NCBI RefSeq assembly: GCF_000282095.2
Contig: NZ_AKKC02000016.1
Location: forward strand, 542,927 to 606,926
From: Rhizobium sp. CF080
Lineage (GTDB): Bacteria > Pseudomonadota > Alphaproteobacteria > Rhizobiales > Rhizobiaceae
DNA: 64,000 nucleotides
Reading direction: 5' to 3'
A model generated the notes under the pieces. It saw only the letters and a list, made by a program, of their open reading frames with translations, was not told the DNA's origin and did not search any database. Every line of letters starts with the position of its first letter. Position 1 is the first letter of the stretch. A program made the position numbers and the translations under genes. This document shows, in pieces, positions 23,217 through 31,799 of this stretch.

Positions 23217-24749
23217 TTACTCCGAGACGGCCACCGGCTTCTTTTCGGCCACGACCGCAGATGGCAGGCGAACCGGCTTCAGCATAAAGGCGGCGATGAG
23301 GCCGACGGCAGCGATGGCACTGCCGGCCATGAACACGGGGGTGAAAGCCTCGGTATAAAGCGTGTGGACCGCGATGCGTGACGGCTCGGGCAATGCCAGC
23401 ATCATCAGGGGCGTCAGCGAGCCGATATCCTCGACGCCCGGAATGCTGGTGCCGACGCCCCTGATGCCGGCCGCGACGATCGCGCCATAGACCGAGATGG
23501 CGATCGAGGCGCCGGCCATGCGCATCAGCGTCACGGCACCGGTCGCCGCGCCCACATCCTCGCGGGGGGCGGAATTCTGTACGCCGATGATCGGCGCCTG
23601 CTGGCCGAAGCCGATCGCCAGACCCTGCATCAGCATGAAGCCGAGGATGATATAGATCGGGGTTGCGACCGGAAGCTGCGAGAAGATGAACAGCGCGACG
23701 ATATTCAGCGACAGCCCCAGCAGCGTAAATGGCTTGTAGCGGCCGGTGATCGAGATCAGCCGGCCCGTCGATAGCGAGCCGATGACGATGCCGAGCGTCG
23801 TGGCGACGAAGCAGAAGCTCGCGGTTGTGGGCGAGAGGCCTGTCGTCGTCTGCAGGAAGAGCGCGAAATAGTTCGCCATGCCGATCGCCACCGCGCCGGT
23901 GCAGAAGGAGACGATCAGAAACAGCGAAAAGGTCGAGTCGCGGAAGAGTTTCAGCGGCACGATCGGCTCGGGCACGCGGCCTTCGACAAACACCCAGAGA
24001 GCGGCGCAGAGTGCGCCGATCGCCACGACCAGCATCGACTGCCAGGCGACCAGCGAGCCGAACAGCGTGACGCTGTCGGCCCAGACGACGATGCTCGCGA
24101 CGGTTCCGGCCAGGAGGACGGCGCCGAGATAATCGATCTTCGGCTTGCGGATCGGGCGGCGATAGGGAAGCAGAAGCGAAATTCCGGTCACGGCGATGAT
24201 GCCGATCGGCAGGTTGATGAGGAAGATCGACCGCCAGCCGAACAGCTCGCTCATCGTGCCGCCGAGCAGCGGGCCGAGGCTGCCGGAGGCCATGATCACC
24301 AGGCTCGAATAGCTCTGGTATTTCGCCCGCTCGCGCGGCTCGAACAGGTCGGCATTGATGGAAAAGATCGACACCATGATGCCGCCGCCGCCGAGCCCCT
24401 GGAGGACGCGCGAGGCGATCAGCGAATCCATCGACCAGGCAAGCCCGCAGGTCAGCGAGCCGATGGTGAAGATGACGATCGCCGCCAGCATCACGTACTT
24501 GCGGCCGAACAGATCACCGAGCTTGCCGTAGATCGGCATCGAGGCGCTGCTGGCAAGAAGATAGGCTGAGCCGACCCAGCCGAAACGCTCCAGTTCGCCG
24601 AACTCGCCGATAATCGTCGGCAGCGCGGTCGAGACGATCTGGTTGTCCAGCGTCGCCATGAACAGCGCTGTCAGCAAAAAGCAGAAGATCACCAACCGCT
24701 GGCGGTGGTTGGCGACGAGCGGCACATGGGCCGGGCGGGTCATATCCAT
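23217..24749 (-). CDS. DHA2-family (EmrB/QacA) MFS drug efflux pump
   Basis: Encodes about 510 residues with the 14-helix pattern of DHA2 proton antiporters. Motif A is YGKLGDLFGRKYVML (about residues 74-88), motif C-like GSLGPLLGG follows, and helix 1 carries the D in ATLDNQIVSTALPTI typical of multidrug pumps. The start at 24749 (MDMTRPAH) was chosen because the only good promoter (24802 down to 24774) would start transcription just upstream; frames reaching 24818 begin with GTG and lie before it. Divergent from a MarR regulator, the usual arrangement for an efflux pump. The substrate is unknown. Confidence 0.88.
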   Translation of the reverse strand: MDMTRPAHVPLVANHRQRLVIFCFLLTALFMATLDNQIVSTALPTIIGEFGELERFGWVGSAYLLASSASMPIYGKLGDLFGRKYVMLAAIVIFTIGSLTCGLAWSMDSLIASRVLQGLGGGGIMVSIFSINADLFEPRERAKYQSYSSLVIMASGSLGPLLGGTMSELFGWRSIFLINLPIGIIAVTGISLLLPYRRPIRKPKIDYLGAVLLAGTVASIVVWADSVTLFGSLVAWQSMLVVAIGALCAALWVFVEGRVPEPIVPLKLFRDSTFSLFLIVSFCTGAVAIGMANYFALFLQTTTGLSPTTASFCFVATTLGIVIGSLSTGRLISITGRYKPFTLLGLSLNIVALFIFSQLPVATPIYIILGFMLMQGLAIGFGQQAPIIGVQNSAPREDVGAATGAVTLMRMAGASIAISVYGAIVAAGIRGVGTSIPGVEDIGSLTPLMMLALPEPSRIAVHTLYTEAFTPVFMAGSAIAAVGLIAAFMLKPVRLPSAVVAEKKPVAVSE

Positions 24750-24759
24750 GAGATCAATC

Positions 24760-24812
24760 CAAAGTGTCGGAATTTTATGTGCCTTCAGCATATAATTGTC
24801 AACGACACTTTG
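24760..24812 (-). promoter_or_regulatory. Efflux-pump promoter flanked by an inverted repeat
   Basis: On the minus strand TTGACA (24802-24797), 17 bases and CATAAA (24779-24774) form a promoter. It lies between two perfectly inverted 10-base arms, CAAAGTGTCG (24760-24769) and CGACACTTTG (24803-24812). CTTTGAT also recurs before the MarR gene. These are the likely MarR binding sites. Confidence 0.6.
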
Positions 24813-24867
24813 ATGCACGACGCAAAGAATGGTTGGAAAGCCTTGTCCGCTTTGATATGTTCATCGC

Positions 24868-25419
24868 ATGACAGCGAAGAGCCTTTTGAACCAGAACACT
24901 GCCGTTGCCTCCCCTTCCCCCGAGGATGTGGCCCGCGTGAGCGAGATGCTCGGGCGGATGCGGATTCTGATCGGCCGGCGGATCATCGGCCGCACGGCGA
25001 TCGCCAATATCGCGCCGGGCCTCGAAATTTCGCATCTCGACGTGCTGGACGTGATGCGCCGCATCGAGGGTGAGGTGACGGTCGGCGCGATCGCCGAGGC
25101 GATGCGCATCGATCCCTCGCGCGGCAGCCGGCTGGTGGCCGATCTCGTCGCCCGCGGCATCCTGCGCCGCGACGCTTCGCAGGCGGACGGCCGCCGCTCC
25201 TTGGTGGTGCGGACCGAATCCGGCGACAGCCTGCTGGCTGAGATCCGCTCCGTCAAACGCTCGCTGCTGGCCCGCGTCCTGGAGGACTGGCCGGAAGACG
25301 AACTTCACGCATTCTCGCTGCTGTTCGAAAAATTCGTGTCGAGCTACGAAGAGGTCTTCGTGACGCCGGAAAAATTGCCGGAAGGCGAGCTCTCCGAAGC
25401 GCCCCGGCCAATGCCATAG
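24868..25419 (+). CDS. MarR-family transcriptional regulator of the efflux pump
   Basis: Encodes 183 residues. The winged HTH is VTVGAIAEAMRIDPSRGSRLVADLVARGILRRDASQADGRRSLVVRT (about 70-115) with the D-G-R-R wing. Both termini are longer than the family norm: an N-terminal extension of about 30 residues and a Pro/Glu-rich C-terminus. No clear ribosome binding site precedes the ATG at 24868. Divergent from the DHA2 exporter at 23217-24749; repression of the pump, relieved by its substrate, is the usual model and is inferred here from position and from the inverted repeat between the genes. Confidence 0.85.
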   Translation: MTAKSLLNQNTAVASPSPEDVARVSEMLGRMRILIGRRIIGRTAIANIAPGLEISHLDVLDVMRRIEGEVTVGAIAEAMRIDPSRGSRLVADLVARGILRRDASQADGRRSLVVRTESGDSLLAEIRSVKRSLLARVLEDWPEDELHAFSLLFEKFVSSYEEVFVTPEKLPEGELSEAPRPMP

Positions 25420-25476
25420 ATTGCGCATAAATTGCCATTCCCGTATTCTTGACGGAGATTATCCGGAGGCAGGCAC

Positions 25477-25722
25477 ATGAATGTTTCGATCGGTCCCCGC
25501 TGGGAAAAGTTCATCGAGGAAGCCGTGCAGGACGGCCGCTACGGCTCGGCCAGCGAGGTCGTGCGCGAAGGGTTGCGGCTGGTGGAGGAGCGCGAGGCGA
25601 AGCTCTCGGCGCTGAGGGAGACCATTCAAAGCTCAATTGCGGCTGGTGGAAGCCATACCGATGAAGAGGTTGAGGCCTTTCTTGACGCAGAGGCCGAAAA
25701 GCTTGCCAAGGAAGGCTTTTAA
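25477..25722 (+). CDS. parD: ParD-family antitoxin
   Basis: Encodes 81 residues of the ParD/CopG ribbon-helix-helix group: N-terminal MNVSIGPRWEKFIEEAVQDGRYGSASEVVREGLRLVEERE, which holds the DNA-binding strand and two helices, then an acidic C-terminal tail that neutralises the toxin. A strong GGAGG lies before the ATG. It is followed directly by the ParE toxin gene (no bases between stop and start), the standard antitoxin-first order. ParD is expected to repress its own promoter. The module lies between the MarR gene and the convergent GGDEF gene. Confidence 0.92.
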   Translation: MNVSIGPRWEKFIEEAVQDGRYGSASEVVREGLRLVEEREAKLSALRETIQSSIAAGGSHTDEEVEAFLDAEAEKLAKEGF

Positions 25723-26049
25723 TTGCCCCAGCTTCGCTATCTCAGCAGCGCCCGCTCAGATCTTGCACAGATCCAAGCCTATATTACGCGAGAAAGCGGC
25801 AATCCAGCCACCGGACGAGGCTTTGCTAGGCAACTACGGCTGAAATGCATAAGCCTTGCCGGCCTTCCAGGTAAAATGGGCCGTGCTCGCGACGAGCTTG
25901 AGACCGCCATTCGAAGCACAGCTTTTCGTGGTTATATAGTCTTTTTTCGCTACGTCGGCGACGAATTCCAAGTCGTCAACATCCTCGAAGGCCATCGGGA
26001 TGCGGAGAAGCATTTCGGCATGGATGCCGACACGGAGGACGAGGGTTAA
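25723..26049 (+). CDS. parE: ParE-family toxin, TTG start
   Basis: Encodes 108 residues of the RelE/ParE superfamily; ParE proteins poison DNA gyrase, but members of this fold can also be mRNA nucleases. Motifs: LRYLSSARSDLAQIQAYITRES at the start, LAGLPGKMGRARDELETAIR in the middle and FFRYVGDEFQVVNILEGHRDAEKHF at the end. The start codon is TTG at 25723, the base after the parD stop, with AAGGAAGG eight bases upstream inside parD. The weak start would keep toxin below antitoxin. Its stop overlaps the stop of the convergent GGDEF gene by a few bases. Confidence 0.9.
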   Translation: MPQLRYLSSARSDLAQIQAYITRESGNPATGRGFARQLRLKCISLAGLPGKMGRARDELETAIRSTAFRGYIVFFRYVGDEFQVVNILEGHRDAEKHFGMDADTEDEG

Positions 26050-27563
26050 ATCCCCTCGCCTGCCGAAACGCGCAGGCGGTCGCGGCCCAAGTCCTTGGCT
26101 TCGTACATGGCGCGGTCGGCACGGGCGAGCAATTCCTCGGGCGTATTTCCGTCCTGCGGGAAGAAGGCGACGCCCATGCTGCAGGTGGCGGTGACGCTCT
26201 TGTCGTCGATGACGATGGGCTTCGAGATCGCGGTTCGCAATTCCTGAAGCCGGCGTACCACGCCAAGTTCGTCCTGGCTGACATTGCTGAAGACGATCGC
26301 GAACTCGTCGCCGCCGAGGCGAACGAGAAGATCGGTCACGCGGACGCAATTGACCATGCGCCACGACAGCGTTTTCAACACCTCGTCGCCGGCCGCGTGC
26401 CCCAGCGTATCGTTGATCTGCTTGAAATTGTCGAGGTCGAGATAGGCGACCGTGACCTTGCGGTTCTCGCGGCGGGCCTCGTGCAGGGCACGGCTGAACT
26501 GCGCCCAGAACAGCGTCCGGTTCGGCAGGCCGGTCAGCGGATCGTGATGCGCCATGTGCTGGATGCGCTCTTCCGAGCGGGTGCGCTCGATGGCGATGCC
26601 GGCAATATCGGTCGCCATCGCGGTCAACTCAAGCTCGAGCTCGGTCGGTTCGCGCGGTGCACCGGAATATAGAGCGAACGTGCCCAGCACCAGCCCGTCG
26701 GCGCCCATGATCGGCGTCGACCAACAGGAGCGAAAGCCGAACCTCAGCGCCAGCTCGCGATAATTTTCCCACAGCGGGTCGGCCAGCACGTCCTTGACGA
26801 AGACGGGCTCGCGCCGCCAGGCAGCCGTGCCGCAGGAGCCGACCTTCGGGCCGATCTCGATGCCATCGATCAGTTTCACATAGGCTGGCGGAAGACGGGT
26901 CGCCGCGCCGTGGCGCAGCCGGTCCGAACCTTCTTCGAGAAACAGGACCGACGCCGTCATGTCGTCCAGCTCATCCTCCACCGTTTTGACAAGCGCATCC
27001 AGAACCGCCGAGAGAGGCTGGCCGCGGGCGATCATCTCAAGAAGACGCGCATGGCCATGCCGGCGGTCGTCCTGGCGCTTGCGTTCGGTGATGTCGCGCG
27101 AAATGCCGACCAGGCCGACGACCTGCCCGTGACTGTCGCGCAACGGCATTTTCGAGGTGGCGAGCCAGAGCACGCGGCCATCGCCGAGCTTGACGCGTTC
27201 CTCGCGACCGTCGATCGCCACGCCGGTCGACATGATCTCCTGTTCGACGAGAAACAATTCGCGCGCGGTTTCATGATCGAGAATGTCGAAATCCGTCTGG
27301 CCGATCAGGTCAAAGCCTTTATGCAGCTTGCTGCTGCGGCCGGCTGCGGCATTGGCAAAGACGAAGCGGCCGAGACGGTCCTTTACATAAATGAAGTCCG
27401 GGAGCTGATCGAGAAGGGTACGGGTTTCGAGCTCTCGCGTGACCAGCGCAATGTCGAGATCGATATCGCTGTCGGCGGAAACGCGCAGGAGGCGGCTGCA
27501 GAGCTCGTCAAGCGGATCGGCGGCAAACGTCAAGGGCATGCTATGCGACATGGGTCCCGCCAT
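26046..27563 (-). CDS. PAS-GAF-GGDEF diguanylate cyclase
   Basis: Encodes 505 residues: a PAS domain (about 45-165, DFIYVKDRLGRFVFAN), a GAF domain (about 180-325, EIGPKVGSCGTAAW) and a GGDEF domain (about 335-500). The active-site GGDEF is at 417-421 (RLGGDEFAIV), and the product-inhibition I-site RVTD at 408-411 is exactly five residues before it. Both argue for an active, feedback-inhibited cyclase making c-di-GMP from two GTP. There is no signal peptide or membrane helix, so sensing is cytosolic; the GAF and PAS ligands are unknown. GAGGAGG precedes the ATG at 27563. Confidence 0.93.
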   Translation of the reverse strand: MAGPMSHSMPLTFAADPLDELCSRLLRVSADSDIDLDIALVTRELETRTLLDQLPDFIYVKDRLGRFVFANAAAGRSSKLHKGFDLIGQTDFDILDHETARELFLVEQEIMSTGVAIDGREERVKLGDGRVLWLATSKMPLRDSHGQVVGLVGISRDITERKRQDDRRHGHARLLEMIARGQPLSAVLDALVKTVEDELDDMTASVLFLEEGSDRLRHGAATRLPPAYVKLIDGIEIGPKVGSCGTAAWRREPVFVKDVLADPLWENYRELALRFGFRSCWSTPIMGADGLVLGTFALYSGAPREPTELELELTAMATDIAGIAIERTRSEERIQHMAHHDPLTGLPNRTLFWAQFSRALHEARRENRKVTVAYLDLDNFKQINDTLGHAAGDEVLKTLSWRMVNCVRVTDLLVRLGGDEFAIVFSNVSQDELGVVRRLQELRTAISKPIVIDDKSVTATCSMGVAFFPQDGNTPEELLARADRAMYEAKDLGRDRLRVSAGEGI

Positions 27564-27793
27564 CCGAGTGCCTCCTCTTCATTTTCAATAGAAAAATATG
27601 CGGGAACCCGCCGCCCGATTACCGTATAGAATGGCGGAGAATTCCTTATCGTTGCTTAAAATCATCGTGAAATTGCCATGATTGAAGCTTGGGAAGAAGC
27701 CTTTTTTACTCAGTCATCCAAAACTTTTAGCGTAATAACAATATAAAGGACCGGCATGGAAAATGTTTTATTGACGCCAGGGGGAAGCGCTGG

Positions 27794-29173
27794 ATGATTT
27801 CGAGACGGGCGGCGTTGACGATGATCGCGGGCGCGGCGGCTGCCGGGACCGTTCCTGGCCGTGTTCTTTCGGCCCCGCAAGGCTTTTCGACGATCGACCT
27901 GCGCGGCTCGATCGATGCCGGCGCGCACGGCGTCACGCCCGATGGAGGCGACAAGCAGAGCCGCAAGCTCGGCGAGGTCATCGCCAAGGCGGCACGCCAG
28001 AACATGCCGGTCTTCCTGCCGCCCGGAAACTATCCGGTGTCCAATCTCGACCTGCCGGATGGCACCCGCATCACCGGCGTGCCTGGCGCTTCGCGGCTCA
28101 TCTATTCGGGCGACGGGCGGATGCTGAGGGCCGACGGCGCGCGCCGCATCGAACTTTCCAACCTCGTCATCGACGGCGCCAACCGACGGCTCGACGACCA
28201 GAGCCCGGCGCTCGTCCACATGCGCGGCATCAGTGAGATCGTCATCGACAATTGCGAGATCATCGGCGCGCGCAAGACCGCCGTGCAGTTCGAACGCTGC
28301 GGCGGACGGATCGAGCGGAGCCGGATTTCGGGCGTCGCCGAATATGGTCTATATGCCGTTGAAAGCACGGGCCTTTCTGTCACCGGCAACACGGTCTTCG
28401 ATTGCGGCAATGGCGGCATCCTCATCCACCGCTGGACCAAGGGCGCCGACGGCACGATCGTTTCCGGCAACCGCATCTCCAGGATCGGCGCCACCAACGG
28501 CGGCACCGGCCAGTTCGGCAATGCGATCAACCTGTTCCGGGCCGACAATGTCATGGTCACCGGCAACCAGATCTCGCAGTCGGCCTTTTCGGCGATCCGC
28601 GCCAACAGCGCCTCGAACGCCCAGATCGCCAACAACACCTGCCTTGCTTCCGGCGAGACGGCGATCTACGCGGAATTCGCCTTCGAGGGCGCGATGGTCT
28701 CGGGCAATATCATCGACGGTGCGGCCAACGGCATTTCGGTCGTCAATTTCAACGAGGGTGGCCGGCTTGCGACCGTCGCCAACAATATCGTCCGCAACCT
28801 GACGCCGACCGGCCCCTATGTGCTCGACGGAGCGATCTTCGGCGTCGGCATCAGCGTGGAAGCAGATACGGCGGTGACGGGCAATGTCATCGAGAATGTG
28901 CCGCTCTGGGGCATGGCGCTCGGTTTCGGGCCATATCTGCGCAACGTCCTCGTCAGCAACAACATCGTTCGGCAAGCGAAGGTCGGCTGTGCGGTGACGG
29001 TGGTGGAAGGCGCCGGCGGAGCGCTGATTTCCGGCAACCTGTTCGAGGCGATGAAGGACGGCGCGGTGATCGGCTACCGCTGGAAGACGCCTTCCACCGC
29101 CGAACTCGGCCGGGGCGACGGGCAGGCCCAGGGGTTCAAGCATCTGACGATCGAGAACAACCGGATCGTTTAA
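27794..29173 (+). CDS. Tat-exported parallel beta-helix repeat protein (TIGR03808 type)
   Basis: Encodes 459 residues. The N-terminus MISRRAALTMIAGAAAAG is a twin-arginine signal with cleavage expected near LSA-PQG (about residue 27). The rest is a right-handed parallel beta-helix: repeated turns ending in G-N-x-I/V (for example VTGNTVFDCGNGG, VSGNRISRIG, VTGNQISQS, VSGNIIDGA, ISGNLFEA) along about 100-450. This matches the rhizobial family TIGR03808, exported proteins of unknown function; the fold is that of pectate lyases and other polysaccharide-acting enzymes. An AGGGGGAAG precedes the ATG. The stop overlaps the stop of the convergent parE-type gene. Confidence 0.87.
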   Translation: MISRRAALTMIAGAAAAGTVPGRVLSAPQGFSTIDLRGSIDAGAHGVTPDGGDKQSRKLGEVIAKAARQNMPVFLPPGNYPVSNLDLPDGTRITGVPGASRLIYSGDGRMLRADGARRIELSNLVIDGANRRLDDQSPALVHMRGISEIVIDNCEIIGARKTAVQFERCGGRIERSRISGVAEYGLYAVESTGLSVTGNTVFDCGNGGILIHRWTKGADGTIVSGNRISRIGATNGGTGQFGNAINLFRADNVMVTGNQISQSAFSAIRANSASNAQIANNTCLASGETAIYAEFAFEGAMVSGNIIDGAANGISVVNFNEGGRLATVANNIVRNLTPTGPYVLDGAIFGVGISVEADTAVTGNVIENVPLWGMALGFGPYLRNVLVSNNIVRQAKVGCAVTVVEGAGGALISGNLFEAMKDGAVIGYRWKTPSTAELGRGDGQAQGFKHLTIENNRIV

Positions 29174-29481
29174 TCGAGATCACTGGAATCGTCCAAATCG
29201 ATATTGCGGCCCCGATGGAAAATGCGCGCTATGAAGACGACATCTTCCTCCACGAAAAAGGCGATCGTCGCCTTGTAGCGATATCCAACGAGGCGAATGC
29301 CGGGTCTAATGTCGTCGCGCAACATCCCACGCTTGGGAAAGGTCGAAAAACCAAGGCAATAGCTTTGTATCTTACCGACATAGGCACGGGCCTGTTCCAC
29401 ACCCATTTCGGGAGACAGATAGATGAGAAGATCTTCAAGATCGTCGCTGGCCCTGCGTCCAAAAACGACCTTGTGGCTCAT
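29170..29481 (-). CDS. parE: ParE-family toxin
   Basis: Encodes 103 residues of the RelE/ParE family: VVFGRRASDDLEDLLIYLSPEMGVEQARAYVGKIQSYC, GMLRDDIRPGIRLVGYRYKATIAFFVEEDVVFIARIFHRGRNID. The basic segment before the last strand is the likely active face. It overlaps the antitoxin gene by four bases (ATGA, 29478-29481), so the two are translationally coupled. Expected action is inhibition of DNA gyrase or of translation; the target cannot be read from sequence. The second TA module in the window, convergent with the beta-helix gene. Confidence 0.9.
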   Translation of the reverse strand: MSHKVVFGRRASDDLEDLLIYLSPEMGVEQARAYVGKIQSYCLGFSTFPKRGMLRDDIRPGIRLVGYRYKATIAFFVEEDVVFIARIFHRGRNIDLDDSSDLD

Positions 29482-29765
29482 GCCTTGTTCTGCTTTTCCA
29501 GAAGCGAGGCCATCCTGGCATCAAGGCGCGCGCTGACCTCTTCGGCCGAAAGCGCGCGCTCAGGATTTGCCTTGAGTTCATCGTAGGCCGGAGCCACCTC
29601 CTCCACCAGCCACTTCTCGATCGCCGCATCGCGGGCGAGCAGCGTGCGCAGGCCGTCGCGGATGACTTCGCTTTCGGTGGCATATTCGCCGGAGGCGACC
29701 TTGGCCTTGACCATCTGCGCCATTTCGAGCGGCAGGGTGATGCTGAGCGACTGGGTGGTGCGCAT
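29478..29765 (-). CDS. parD: ParD-type (ribbon-helix-helix) antitoxin
   Basis: Encodes 95 residues. The start MRTTQSLSITLPLEMAQMVKAKVASGEYATESEVIRDGLRTL is the RHH DNA-binding domain; the rest is charged helix (KANPERALSAEEVSARLDARMASLLEK) for toxin binding. AGGAG precedes the ATG at 29765. It overlaps the toxin by four bases. Expected to repress its own operon. The region 29766-29898 upstream holds divergent promoters for this operon and the glutathione transferase. Confidence 0.9.
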   Translation of the reverse strand: MRTTQSLSITLPLEMAQMVKAKVASGEYATESEVIRDGLRTLLARDAAIEKWLVEEVAPAYDELKANPERALSAEEVSARLDARMASLLEKQNKA

Positions 29766-29898
29766 GGCGGGCTCCTTTCCAAGAAATCGGACACGATTAA
29801 ATCCTATCGAAAACTTTCATCATCGTCCAACGCGTATTGGTCTTCCGTTTTGCGCGGCCTGCCCGTAGCTTGCGCTCGCATTTTCTGGAGGGACTTTA

Positions 29899-30558
29899 AT
29901 GCTGAAAATCTATGGTGTTTACCGCTCGCGTGCCACGCGCCCGCTCTGGCTCGTCGAGGAACTGGGTATTCCTTTCGAACATATTCCGATCATCCAGGGT
30001 TATCGCCTGCCCGAGCCGATGGCACCGGGCGCACCGATCAATACGCTGTCGCCGGAATTCTTGAGCGTCAATCCGATGGGTTCCGTGCCCTCGATGGACG
30101 ACGACGGTTTCGTGCTGCACGAGTCGCTGGCGATCACGCTCTATCTCGCCCGCAAATACGGCGGCGAGCTCGGGCCGAAGGATATTGCCGAGGAAGGCCA
30201 GATGGTGCAGTGGTCGCTGTTCGGCGCCACCAGCGTCGAGACCCCGGCACTGAAGATCTCCGCCACGATCGCCGGCGGCCGCGCCGAAACCGAAGAAGGC
30301 AAGGCTGACATCGAAGTCGCGGCCCGCACCCTGAAGCGGCCGTTCGACGTGCTCGAAAAGCACCTTTCCAAGAACAGCCACATGGTCGGCGGTCGCTTTA
30401 CCGTGGCGGATATCAATGTTGCGGAAGTCGTACGGTATGCGCAAGGGTATGCGCCGCTGTTCGACAGCCGTCCGGCCTTGAAGGCCTGGATCGAGGCCGC
30501 CCAGGCTCGCCCGGGCTTCAAGGCGATGTGGGACAAGCGGACCGCCGAACCGGCGTAA
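29899..30558 (+). CDS. Glutathione S-transferase family protein
   Basis: Encodes 219 residues. The N-terminal thioredoxin-like half (1-90) includes the glutathione site with VNPMGSVPSMDDDGFVLHESLAI, where the cis-proline and the E-S pair bind glutathione; the C-terminal half is helical (HMVGGRFTVADINVAEVVRYA). The likely catalytic residue is in YRSRATRPLW near residue 10. GGAGGGAC precedes the ATG. Cytosolic detoxification role inferred; substrate unknown. Convergent with the LysR gene, five bases between stops. Confidence 0.87.
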   Translation: MLKIYGVYRSRATRPLWLVEELGIPFEHIPIIQGYRLPEPMAPGAPINTLSPEFLSVNPMGSVPSMDDDGFVLHESLAITLYLARKYGGELGPKDIAEEGQMVQWSLFGATSVETPALKISATIAGGRAETEEGKADIEVAARTLKRPFDVLEKHLSKNSHMVGGRFTVADINVAEVVRYAQGYAPLFDSRPALKAWIEAAQARPGFKAMWDKRTAEPA

Positions 30559-30562
30559 TGCC

Positions 30563-31459
30563 TTAAACCCGGTTTTCCGTGAGTGGCGGCAGCTCCGTCT
30601 TCAGCCAATCGCGGAAAGCCCTTACCTTCGCCGGCAACCGTGCGCCGGCGCGGGTGACGAGATAATGCCCCATGCCGGTATGCGCCCGGATCGAGAACGG
30701 CTCGACCAGCCGCCCCTGTTCCAGCGCGTAGGTGGCGAGCGTATGCCAGGCGAGCATCACCCCCTGCCCCGCGATCGTCGCATCGAGGCAGAGCGAGGCG
30801 TCGTTGAACACATGGCGCGTCGCCATGCCGGCACCGGACAGACCCGCCTCGTTCAGCCAGATCTCCCAGGAGAACATCGAGGGACCGTCGATGATCGCCG
30901 GCAGTTTCAGGATGTCCTTCGGCTCCTTCAGTTTTTCTGCAAGCGCCGGGGAGCAGACCGGGAACACCGTCTGTTCGATGAGCAGTTCGGCGTCGACGCC
31001 CGGCCACGTGCCCGGCCCGACCCGAATGCCGAGATCGATATCGTCGACGCCGAGATCGGCGAGCCTGGTCGTCGCATCCATGCGCAGCCGGATTTCCGGG
31101 TGCAGGCTTGAGAACCGGTCGAGTCGGTGGACCAGGAACCGCGCCGCAAAGACCGGTGCGACGGAGATGGTCAGCAGCGCATCGTCCTGGCGCCTGCCGA
31201 TCGCAACCGCTTCGGAGAGCGTGTGAAAACCTTCGGTCAATCGCGCCAGCATCGGCCGTGCGGCATCGACCGGCTTCATGCCCTTCGGCAGCCGTTGAAA
31301 GACCGGCTGGCCGAGCTGTGCTTCGGCCTTGATGACCTGCTGGCTGACGGCACCGACCGACACGCCGAGTTCGTCCGCCGCCGCCTGCAATGAACCGAGG
31401 CGGCCGACCGCTTCCAGTGCCCGCAAGCCGTTGAGATGCACGAGGTTGAGATTGCTCAT
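30563..31459 (-). CDS. LysR-family transcriptional regulator (GcvA-like)
   Basis: Encodes 298 residues. The N-terminal HTH is NLVHLNGLRALEAVGRLGSLQAAADELGVSVGAVSQQVIKAEAQLGQPVF (about 5-55) and the rest is the periplasmic-binding-fold effector domain. The L-x-x-L-R-A-L-E-A start and the G-S-x-x-x-A-A-x-E-L segment are typical of the GcvA/AmpR branch. Convergent to the GST gene. A target is not evident: upstream is the small gene at 31563 (divergent), a possible regulated gene, with about 100 bases between. Confidence 0.88.
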   Translation of the reverse strand: MSNLNLVHLNGLRALEAVGRLGSLQAAADELGVSVGAVSQQVIKAEAQLGQPVFQRLPKGMKPVDAARPMLARLTEGFHTLSEAVAIGRRQDDALLTISVAPVFAARFLVHRLDRFSSLHPEIRLRMDATTRLADLGVDDIDLGIRVGPGTWPGVDAELLIEQTVFPVCSPALAEKLKEPKDILKLPAIIDGPSMFSWEIWLNEAGLSGAGMATRHVFNDASLCLDATIAGQGVMLAWHTLATYALEQGRLVEPFSIRAHTGMGHYLVTRAGARLPAKVRAFRDWLKTELPPLTENRV

Positions 31460-31562
31460 ATAGATTTTCTATAGTCAGTCACTCAAGAACTCAATTGAAA
31501 AAGGACGCTGGTGAGCCGATATTGCCTCTGCAAATGATAACAAATTTGCGAGGTGACCGGTC

Positions 31563-31763
31563 ATGGGACCGCTGAAGATTTTCTTGAACCTGAAAGCCTG
31601 GTTGGAAACGACCGAAACATTGGTGGACCTGCAGTCGAACGACCCGTTCCGCCATCCCGACATTCGCTCGATGGACCTGCGGCAGCTCGCCGACCTACCC
31701 TTCCCGCGCCCGCTTCACACTGACACGAATCGCAACAACGCGCCTCTCGCGAAATGCGCCTGA
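31563..31763 (+). CDS. Small conserved-looking hypothetical protein
   Basis: Encodes 66 residues. A clear GAGGTGACC ribosome binding site lies before the ATG. The sequence starts with a hydrophobic-basic helix (MGPLKIFLNLKAWLE) and has HPDIRSMDLRQLADLPFPRP in the middle. The segment RHPDIRSMDLRQLADLPF resembles the M-x-x-R-E/Q-L-x-D-L pattern of DUF1127-like tails, so a distant relation is possible but unproven. Function unknown. Divergent from the LysR gene and 36 bases before the MmcQ/YjbR gene. Confidence 0.6.
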   Translation: MGPLKIFLNLKAWLETTETLVDLQSNDPFRHPDIRSMDLRQLADLPFPRPLHTDTNRNNAPLAKCA

Positions 31764-31799
31764 CGGCCCTATGATCCGTGTCCCGAAAGGGCGGATCGG

